Shown in pieces: positions 52,104 through 63,400 of a stretch of 64,000 nt of DNA. A program made the translations under genes and the position numbers. The stretch is from contig NC_088647.1 in NCBI RefSeq assembly GCF_964019385.1, positions 5,847,075-5,911,074 on the forward strand, in the 5' to 3' direction. The notes below the pieces were generated by a model. It made no database searches, was not told the DNA's origin, and saw only the letters and a program-made list of their open reading frames with translations. The stretch's first letter is position 1, and each line of letters starts with the position of its first letter. This DNA comes from Sycon ciliatum (taxonomy: Eukaryota > Porifera > Calcarea > Leucosolenida > Sycettidae).

Positions 52104-55100
52104 CTGTAGCCATAACGGATAAGAGATACGAACAGAGAATAGAAAAAAAAGATCAGGACACACATCTGAGATTACTGCCTCTGCAGTGATTCGATTTCTT
52201 CTGGACTTCTCAGGACATTACAAGTCCAGTTCATGTTGCAGTGAGGCAGGCAATCAAGAAGTAATAGGTAAGAAGTGGAACAAACCAGCAACTGCAACTC
52301 CGTATAACAGTGTTACGAGAATGGAAAGCGGCTGCACTATTTGTGTCGTTTTCATGAGTCATGGAAGCCGCGACCAATGACTCCAGTTACATCACAGCTT
52401 CGTTTAATATACACTGGTGGCAAACAGTAACAGATGAAGTTACGCTTTCTGAAACAATACACAGCACAATCTCGTCTATGAACTCTTGGTGTACCACGTT
52501 CCAGTGTCTTGCCAGAGAGCACTCATGCTGTTAGTAGAGAGGTTGTGCATAATGAAAATTCGTAAGATTTGGCAGTAATGGGTTGGGCTAACGAAAGTTG
52601 TCCGATCAACTTTCGACCGTAAAAGAGCTGAACAACAGCAATTGATTACTTCCGTTGCACAACTGCCACGCAGTAATGTACGACACCTGGGTACTGCCGT
52701 ACGCTTAGCGCTTGCATGCCTGACTGTCTAGACCTATTTCCCGTACTCTGAAAAACGGGACGTTACCACTTTTGCGCGACCTCCGACACCGATTTCCGTA
52801 GGCTTTTTCGTAGTTGCCTCTTACTTGAAGTACATCGAACACTACGAAACTTCGCTACGCGCAAACTCTCCAGTGACAATCCACACGTATAGTACCGTAC
52901 TCTCTATAGCCTGGTGAGGCCGGTGAGACTACATGTACATGGACATGGGGAATTCGCCATGGATGCGAAAATACCTACAGAATTTTTCCATTTATAAGTC
53001 GACCTCTTATGACCAACAAAAGTGGTAGTCGACTTACAGCCGGCGTTGTATTGATCATATCCATATTAACACATAAGCATGTAGAGAATGCAGGCAATAG
53101 CACAATACACTGTAGCAGTACTTACATCCTGCAAGGTATTGTGCTCTTTCTTCATCTGCATCATGACCTGGATGCGCTGCTTGGTGTTCTGGTGTCCGGC
53201 TAGCTTAGCTCTCTCCTCGGCCAGCTTGTCTGTCTTCTCTCTTAGCTCAGCTACCTCCTGAAAAGTGACAACACAATATGGAGTTAGTGTACAGAAATAC
53301 CTCAAGTTAGTTATCTGGTAGGTGCCAGGAAGAGAAAGTTGATGAGCAACTTGGAGGTGCATTGGAGGTGCATTGGAGAGAGAGAGAGAGTCGCAAGACA
53401 GGGGAAGGTAATGTACTGACCTGTTCCGCCTTTGTCTTTTCTTCATCTATTTTCGCCAGCTGCGAGCGAAGCTCCTGTGCCTGCTCGAAAGCTGTCTGCT
53501 CCAAGGCTTGTGCTCTAGAATACATAGGGATGAGAGCACATACGGAATTTGAAACGTACTACTTTTGTACCAATGCTCATGTAATGATTCTGCCAAATAG
53601 ACAAACATATTAGCCTTACAAACGACAACACACCAAAATATTGCTTTCCACACCCTGCTGCCGACATCAGTGTCTTCCCACAGATGGCCCAACACTTGAT
53701 ACTGGAATCAATGATAGCTTATCAGAGACACAGCCAAAAGAGATGCACTACAGCCTTCTACCTTGGAGCAAGCAGAAGAAATATCCGCCTGCTCATGCGG
53801 GATAGAGGTTATGTGAATGCTTTCATCGGTGGATTTTCTATATTGAAAGTGCTGGGATGTTAGCACATGCCAGTGGTACAGAAAGGCAGGAGCAGTGCAG
53901 CGAAAAGAAATACATACCGTCGCAGCTCCTCCTTCAGTGAGTCGAGCTGCTCGGCAGAGGTTTGCCCCAGCTTGTCGTGTCGCTCCTGAAGATCGGTCAG
54001 GAGTGTCCGCAGTTCAGAGCATTCCGCCTGAGACGAAGCTTTCTCGCCAAGCGCACTGGACAGGTTGGTCTCGGCGGTCTCCTTCTCCTGCACTAGCGTC
54101 TCCTTGCTGGTGGCCCACAAAGCCCGTTCCGTGTCTAGTTCATACGTCAGGCTCTTCACATGGCTTGACAGGGCCTCGCTCTCTTCTCGAGCACTTTGCA
54201 GGCTGCTTATCTCCAGCTGGACATGACACCGTCGGATGGGCAACATACATGTACAAATAACATAAGCAGCTCTTAGTCATATCTACACGTGTTTGCTCAC
54301 AGCAGCTGCTCACGAAACACACCAGAGTACCTGGTGTCTCACGTATACACACACAAGAAGGTCAGCACAGTTAATTAAGAGATATGGCTGCTACTAAGGC
54401 CACGTTCGAATTGTCTTCATCAACTGTTCAGACAAAATTTTTAAAGAGATTAGTTGAAGTGTCCCATTAGAACGGTTTCTATCATTTTTAGAGTTTTTCA
54501 GTGTAATTGTCATGGCGATGATGACGTCCGATCAGATCGACCATCTCCACGTCCTACGTGACATAGCTATTCCGCAACAGGTACACAAAAGGAAGTATAT
54601 AGGGCTGTTTTTTGTTGTAACTCAGAGTTTCATGGCAAAAACCAATCATCACGACATAGCTATTCCAAACTCTTCGGAACTAATCCACCTCTCCCATCGG
54701 GTGAGGTTGTGGAGTTTCGAGGAGTTTCGAGGAGCTTCGTTTTTCTGAAGAGGCCAATAAGGCCACATCTTCAGAAAAACGAATCTCCTCGGAAAGTCAA
54801 AGAGTGACAATTCGAACGCGCCCAAAGTGCACAGCCACTGAATATTCCAGATTAGAAGCAGCATCTTTGTTTCCGAAAAGTCATGCCTAAGCTGCCCCTT
54901 TCTAAGATTGTTTGTTGCCAATGTTCATACAAAATGCAAACTCTTCAGAATTTCAGAAATCGAAGTCTGAAGGAAATGTTGAAGAGTCGCTGCTTGGGTG
55001 ACTACTACACTATAGCTCAGTGGTTAGAGCATCGCTGGCCTATAACGAAGGTCGAGGTCGAGGTCGAGAGAGAGAGAGAGTGCGTGTGTGTGTCCGAGAC

Positions 55101-58100
55101 ATGCTGCATATGTGATGCTATACATGTACCAGTACAGTGTTGCTATAAGTAAAGACATACTATACTGACCTTGAGGGCCTCCGCCTCAGCACGCCGCTCC
55201 TGCTGCTTCTCCTCCAGGTCAGCCAGCATGCGGATGTATCGACTCTCGCTGGTCTTCAGCTGAGCCAGCTCATCTTCTTGTGCCTGCACGACTGTCATCA
55301 GATCTTCATCACCGGCCGATTGCTGAGACTTGACATTGGCCAAGCGGCTCTCAAAGTCCTCCTGTACACTCTTTAGCTGAGCTTGCAAGTCGCTCACTTG
55401 TTGCTCAAGATGGCTCTTATCTGACGTGGCCGACTCCAGGTCTGCTTGTCGTGCAGTCAGCTGCTCGGAGACCTTCTGGTGCTCCCCGACCATAAACTCA
55501 TAGTCCTCCGACAGCATGTCGTAGTTGGTGACGTTGTTCTGCTGCTGCAGCTTCATCTCCTGCTGCACGTCCTCGAGTTTCTGCTGCAGCTCGGCAACCT
55601 GCGCGTTGAGAGCAACCAGGTCCTTCTGGCGTGCGTCCAGAGTGGACTCATGATCCTCCGCTTCCTGCTGCAGGCCGGTGATAACAGCCTGCATGAATAG
55701 GATAGACACGGTTGTGTGAGTGGAAAACGTAACACATACTGTATAATCCATACATCCTGTGTAGTGAACTAATGAACTACAGTCCATTTCAAAACTATAG
55801 ACGCGTACATAGGCAAAAACCGTTATGCCAGCATCTATACCACATAAAATCTGTGATCACTTTGTGCATAATTTTTTCCAAATTGGGCGTCTGTTATCCA
55901 ATCCTTTAGAAACTATATGAGAGTAATTGTGGAGCGATCCTGAGCAATATTCCGAAAACTATTCTCAAAAAGTTCCAGCCAAATTTGAAATATTTCAAAA
56001 ACCCTACGCGTCTATAGTTTTGAAATGCACTGTAGTATATCAATTGCAGTGTAGCCTGTAGACCATTAGAGAGAGTGTGTACAAGGTGTGTGTACAGGAC
56101 GTATGGATTCAAGTATTGGCTACACTGGAGTCTCCAAACCTTGAGAAAACCTTACTGTATAAGCAGAAAATTTAGCTGGTGAATAATTTCGTCCAACTCC
56201 AAAGAAAGGTTGAATTATTGTTCATCCATGAATGTTGAAACGTCGTGAAAGGCTATTTGAAAATTTCGTCCAAAATTTCTTTGACGAAAATGACGAAATT
56301 AAATTCCCGACGAACATGTCTGCGTGTACAGTACATGTACATGTACAACAGTAGTGGTAGCTGAAATCCGACCCCTGATTTTCGTGCTCAAGTGCAGTAC
56401 CGATTCTAGCAGTCTCTATTTCGTAGTGTTACATGTGCATGCTGGGTCCTTACAATGTGAGCGCACCGAGTTGGGGTTGGATTTCAGTTGCCGGCACTGT
56501 ACTACAGCAGTGCCAAGGAGATTTTGGACTAAGTGTGTTATGTTGGTAGACTACCCAATCCAGTTTAGTCTCATTTGAACTGCTACAATCGACACCATAA
56601 CACGAGCAATTTAGTTGGTAACTAACTGCCAAAGAAAGACTGTTTGTATGGTTGAAACATTTGGGCCTGGACCGTGGAATGCATTGAAGGGTTGGACAAG
56701 GTCGCCGATAGTCAGGCATTTAATTGAGTCCAAAATCTCCTCGGACAAGAAAGACTAAATTTAATTAACGATGAATACTTCTGATGGTATAGCAGTCAAT
56801 ACTGGGTAAAGTTCATCACCCAAACGGTTGATCAACACATGTTTATTGCAGTGAGTACATGTACATGGCGCTCTGATGCTGATACAACCAATACAATAAA
56901 GTTGGTGTGGTCTAGTCCAGCAAATGAACGTTGAACATTCGAAATACAGTCAACCCCACGAATAACAACCTCGGTTATTACAATAATTCGCGAATAACAA
57001 CACTATCTTCAGACTATGTAACCACTTGACGGCATACTTTAACCTTGCGAGTAACGACACTTTTCTCATGGCCGACCGAGGGTTGTTATTCACAAGGCTG
57101 ATTGTACATGTATTCCAGAACACTGTTCCTTATGTGCCCGGATGCACCTAGCATGGCTGTGGCAGGCTACCTACCTCCTTCTTGGCCAGCTGAGCCTTCA
57201 AACTGTTGACGGACTCCATCAACAACGCCATGTCACTCTGCACACAGGTACACATTCATAAGACCACAAGAACAGACACGCCACCATCAGCACAGACACA
57301 AGCGCGTCACACATCATGTGTGAAAGCAGGTCAAAGACTGCCTGGCTTCTACATCTTCTCTGAAAGAAAACTCATCATTCGTCCAGCAGATGAACATTGG
57401 GAATGCTGAGAATTGACCGGGTTTCAGATGCCATCAACATGACTGCAAAGACTAGAAAGGCCGGCGATGCAGGCAGCCACTGAATACCGATTCTACCTGC
57501 GCAGAGCATTTCAGTGGCTCGTATAACCCCGTCCATAGGGAGACATTTCCATACAGTGTGATAAAAAGGACACTTGCTAGTAAGACAATGAGGGTATGAC
57601 AGAGGTACCACTTGCCCACACATCCCTATGTCAAAAACCTGGCCCAAACCCAGCTGAACAGTGATATAGTGGGTTACGCGTTATGACGTGACTCTAAAGT
57701 GTTCAAAATCATAAATCCAATTCCGAGTCAAAGCAGATTGTGCACAATATTTCCGGATTCGCAAGTGGAAACAACAGATTCCCCAAACTCACGATAAGAG
57801 AGAACAAAAGCAGGGTAAAAAAAAGCAAAAAAATCCTGTCAGAAGTGGGATTCGAACCCACGCCCACATACGTGGACCAGAAGGCTCCAATCTGCATTGA
57901 CTGCAGAAGGTACAAGGACCTTGAGTCTGGCGCCTTAGACCGCTCGGCCATCCTGACTGGATGAGATTACAACCCCATAACGGTGCTGATGAGACAGAGG
58001 GTAATATCCAGCGAGAACCGAATTTCTACCTGAGGATCCTTTGCCTTTTACACCCCCACACGGGGCAAGAAAGCATTGTATGGGCAATGCAATGCAGGGT

Positions 58101-58904
58101 ATCTGGTTGTTTTCACTGCATCAGCTACCACTCTATGTGCAAAATACCAAAATTTAAAATATTTCAGGGCACCAGCTTTGGATGTACAAACTGTAGAATT
58201 ATTAGCAAGTTAGAGCATAACTCCTGGGTGTGCAGCTTGCCTGTGCATTCTCGATCCAGTGTTGCAGCTGCAGAATTTCACTTGAATCAAGTGAACATGG
58301 GCCCATACTACAAGTAGTGGAAGCCGAAAAACGCGTGAGGCGAGATAAAAACTGGTTGGCTTGGTGATGGGAAATTCTGCACTATTGCCATAGTTTTGAT
58401 TTGCGTTTGCCGCCAGTGCGTCACCACAAAACCTGGCCAAATATGGACTCAGTGTGTCTTCCATAACTAGGTGAACTACATACCAGATATACGGCACATG
58501 ACAGTGAAAATAATGACTACAAGTACATGAACGGTGCATACCTTAAGCTGCTCAATTTGCCGCTCCAGTGCAGCCTTCTCGGATTCAAGCTCAGTAGCAC
58601 GTACAGAAGAGGATTGTAATGACACCGCCTGGAAAACGATAGCGCAAACAAAGAAACAGTGGCTGGTTGAAAAAGGACCTGGTCAAGCCAGAAAGCTTGG
58701 TCATCATATTTCACACAAACCTGCAGAGGACATGGTCTGGGTTGCGAGCTTATGTAGCTCAAAATGGCAGGATTCACACGAGAGTGAGACAAGACATACC
58801 TGATCTTCAAGCTGCTTGGAGAGGTCCGCAAGTTCAGTGCGCAGCTCAGAGCACTCGTTCACTGAGCGCAAGTACTGCACATGCACACAGACACAGACAC
58901 ACAG

Positions 58905-58937
<33 letters not shown>

Positions 58938-58957
58938 TGCGCACAGACACAGACACA

Positions 58958-58995
<38 letters not shown>

Positions 58996-59006
58996 CGTAC
59001 ACAGAT

Positions 59007-59049
<43 letters not shown>

Positions 59050-60431
59050 CACACAAACGTACATGGACATGTTAGGCATGACATACTTGGCAAAACAACC
59101 ATATGGCATTATAGAAGTAATGTGAGTAAATATGGCAATGAAAAGAGCGAATGGAGCACCAACAACAAGAATCATGATGTAGCTGTAATGTTTTATTTCT
59201 TAACGTTTTGGTAATATGATTGCATCATCATTTGAGGTGTTTCTATTAGGGCTCAAACGGTCACGGTTTTACCCCTAACGGTTAGCTGCTAAGCTAACGG
59301 TCGGTTTACCGGTAATAACCTATAAGCCACGGCAATCCTGCGGACTCTTTTTTAACCGTATATTTGACTATATTCATTCAAAAAATGTACCCTATTCAGT
59401 ACAACACACACATGTACATTCTCTTGCATGCTCATTCATACATACTCTCACACCAAGAGACCAGATATGACGGAGTTGACAGCCCAGAAATGGCGTACGC
59501 GTGCGACAGCCTGCGAAAGCGCATACTTTGCAACGACCTGATACTTGAAAAATTGACTGAAAAGTTACTGCGTAACCGTTATCTTTATCGGTTAACCGTT
59601 AATTCTTCGTAACCGGTCTGCAACCGGTTAATCGGACTAATCGTTTGAGCTCTAGTTTCTATGGAGTGACACCATATGCACTGGGTTGCCACTTCACACA
59701 AAGAATATCGAATGATGGTATTTTCATAACACCCCATAGCCTGGGAGAGAGAAAGCGGCCACATGGCAATAAATATGAGTACAGCTCCGGATTTAACCCT
59801 TTCACCGCTAAGGACGTATATTTATGTCCTTGAGAATGACGCCCGTCCACTAAGGACGTATATTTACGTCCTTAGTGCACATCACGTCAATTTTCAGAAG
59901 ATGGGTATGTTCAAACAATCGTAACTCGGCAAATTCGTACTCGATTCTCACAATCGAAGTATGTAGGTTGAAGAGAAAACTCTCAGTTGTCGATTACAAC
60001 AATCGCCGAAGCGATAGGATAAAGGATCGCTGAGTTATGGCACTCAACGGCGCTCCTGACTACATGTACATCCCAGGTTGAAAGCACAGAACATTGCACT
60101 CAGCACAACTGATGAAAGGAGGACAGTGGACAAGATTCTTAGACAAAGCAAGGGCCAGCAGCCGGCCAATGACTTACCTGCTCCTGATTTTTGTCATCGT
60201 CGTGCAGTTGAGATGAAAGTTTGGTCGTCTTCTCCACTTCACTGGCCAGTTTCTCCATGGTTGCCTGCACAATGACACAGGATATACAAAGAAGTGTAGC
60301 ACTGGAATATAATCGTCCGCACATATCAGAACGATTGTAACAAGGGCAAACAGCCGTGTTCTAGTAAATTGAAGTTGAAGGGGGGAGGAAAGGTAGACAC
60401 ATTGCAGATAAACGTAAGTGGATAAACGGAT

Positions 60432-60497
<66 letters not shown>

Positions 60498-63400
60498 AAT
60501 ACGGAAGTTACTCGTTCTAAAACCTATTCCATGGTTTTCTTTCTACATGCACCACGCCTACTCGACATCAATCACATCCTGTCAGCTGCTTCTTTTCACC
60601 ACGTCCTAACACAAATTGGTTGGATCGAGAGCTGGTACTGCCGAGGACATCAAACACCGAATGGTTCTGGCATCGCAGTCATTTGGTCGGATGCAAAGCC
60701 TTCTACAGTCATCAGGGATCTCCCTAACGTTGAAGCTGAGGCTGTACAATTGCTACGTTCTAAGCATTTTGCTTTACAACTGCGCTACATGGGGCCTCAC
60801 TGAGGCACTCAGAACGTCTCTGGACGTTTGCCACCGCCGTCACCTCCGCTCGCTACTCCGTATAAAGTATCCAAATATAATCAAAAACACGGAACTCTAC
60901 AACCGCTGTCGCACCCAACCCATCTCCAAGGAGATCGTGGCGCGGCGATGGAGCTTCCTGGGGCATGTGCTCCGGATGCCATCAGGGGCACCGCCACAGG
61001 TCGCTCTCGATTTTGCTGCTTCTGGTGCCTTGCGGGGAAGGATAGGCAGACCAAGAACAACACTGCTAACCACTCTCTCACTGGATTGTCGGGAGAAGCT
61101 GGGGCTTGTGCTTCTGTCGCGACCTGGCCTAGCCCAGCTTCGGAAGGTGGCGTATGATAAATGCCGATGGAATTCATTGCGAAACAGCACTGTTAATTAG
61201 CCTGGCCATAATAATACGATTACATCTGACATGCTTGCCTGCCTACTTGTGCGCACGCATGCATTCTTGCCGGAGATGTCTACCTGTGGCGACAACATTT
61301 TTTCATGGACTGATCTTATTTTTTAGTGTTTGCACACTCTTGGCTGCTGCTGCTGTGGCGCTTTTGTATTTACATGCTGCTGCGCTCTGTACGGCTGCAC
61401 TAGCCGTGTTAACTGTCGTACCCAGATGCACACATTCAATCCCTGGCTATGCTTTGGAATTGTTTTCGTTGCCTATGTCCTCATCTCTCTTCGTTTTGTT
61501 TTCGCTGCCTGGGCTCTCATTTATCTTTGCGTGCTTGCTTGCTTGTATTGCTGAGGGAACATATGCTGGTTTGTATTCGTGGGTCCCCATGGTGCATGGG
61601 CCACGCGTACTCATCCGGCGGATATGTGTGAATAATAACACAAATTGGTGTTATTCTTCTGAAATCTCTGGAAGTTGGAAAATCCCAGCGTGACCCAAGT
61701 ACCGCATATGCCACCATAGTAGAGCACCACACGGCACAACGCGAGGTTGAAACAAGGTGCGCAAGCTTGACGTAGGTGTGTACATGGCACCCACCTGATG
61801 CTCGGCTTCCATGCACTTGATGGTTTCACGGCCTCTCGCCAGCTGCTGAGCAAACTCCTCCAGCTGGCTGTCTTTAAACGAAGCCTCCGCGCGCATCGTC
61901 TCCATTTCATTCTAGATATCAGCAGAAGAAAGACAGAGAGCATAAGGTTACCAATAGAATACCAAGTACTAACAATAGCCACCGACAGCACTGGTACTAC
62001 AGAGTAAAACACTTGGATCATACCCCACGCAGCCTTTGCATACAAGCAGACTCCGTAATAGGACAGAGGAAACGAACAGCACCCTACATTACCTCCATCC
62101 TACTTGACAAGAGCTTGATCGTCAACAGGATTACATACCAACCATCGACTACAAGGTTTGTATAATACTGTACAGCAGTAGATGTAGATAGCTGTCCACC
62201 TCTAGAACCTGTATTCAGAGGCATCCAGTCTTGTTCCTGCTGTACGGCTCGACTATCTACTTTAGTATTACATCCGTTGGTGGGACTCACAGTATTCGAC
62301 CGGAAAACAAGTTGCAAACGATAACATCTAAGGTACAAGCAAGAAGGAGGAATGCATCACAACCAACGGCTGCCCAAGGCTATCGTAATCGATGCTATAC
62401 CAATGGGACTGGGCAACACATACCTGGATCTGCTGGAAGTCCTCCACGACAGTCTCGTGCTCCGCCTGCATCTCGGTGATTTCACCTTCCAGCCGCGTGA
62501 TCTAATCCAACAACACCAGAAAAAGCAAGTTCAGTTAGGAAAGCACCAATCCTGAACAACTAGCAGACAGTCAACCTACAAAGCATCACAAAATCTTACC
62601 CAACCATCTTCAACTATCAAATACACACCAGAAAAAGAACCGGTGCCTCCATGGTCAGTACTAAATGCAGTTTGATCACAGCATACCTCAGCTTGTGCCT
62701 GCGCCAGTTCAGCAGTTGATGACACGGCACTGTTGGACGCAGCACTCCTGGCTGCTTGCAGTTCCTTGTCGGATGAGACGAGCAGTAGCTTGATGTCACG
62801 CAGCTCGTCACGCAGCAGCTGTCGATTCTCATTGGCCGAGCCCAGGTCTTCGTTGGCTTGGTCAAGTTCTTCCATCATCTCTAGCTCACGCTGCCGACTC
62901 TTGTCACGGCCTTCATGCAGGGCCTAAAAATAAAGGCAGCGCAGGCAAATTTGTCACACAGCAATTCGCAGGGAATTTGTAGGGAGACAGATTTACACCA
63001 TCGAACACATCACGTGCTACAGACGGAATCCCGATAATTCAAGTAACTAGAACTGGAGATGTACGCCTAATTCGAAGTCCCACGGAATCCGCTTACACAG
63101 AAAATGCGTGGGACACATGCTGAAAATGCAAAGTCAAGCTCTGTTCATAACTGGCGCACATACGCGGTGCGTTTGCGGCGGCTCTTGCGTGCCACCCGTG
63201 GTACCCGCTTCCGAGCGGCACTTGAACCTGACCAGCCAATTTTAAGAATGCGGGAATAAGTGTCGACAGTGCATACCGTAACTGTGTGTGTGACAATACA
63301 AGCATTTTGAGCATTTTGAGTACATGAGTGGATAATTCCACACAAAAAGCACAAAGGAGGCTTACAGAGTTCATCGCAACTCAGAGTTTCTTGCACAATG

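Noticed and set aside
59170-59238. Possible sixth hammerhead (TGATGATGC...GAAAT on the minus strand)
   Set aside because: The core order and stem pairing do not fit; only partial resemblance.
61154-61693. 179-codon hydrophobic frame after the LINE fragment
   Set aside because: Overlaps the LINE coding end and probable 3' part; Leu/Ala-rich from TGCTGCTGCT-like sequence, no domain.
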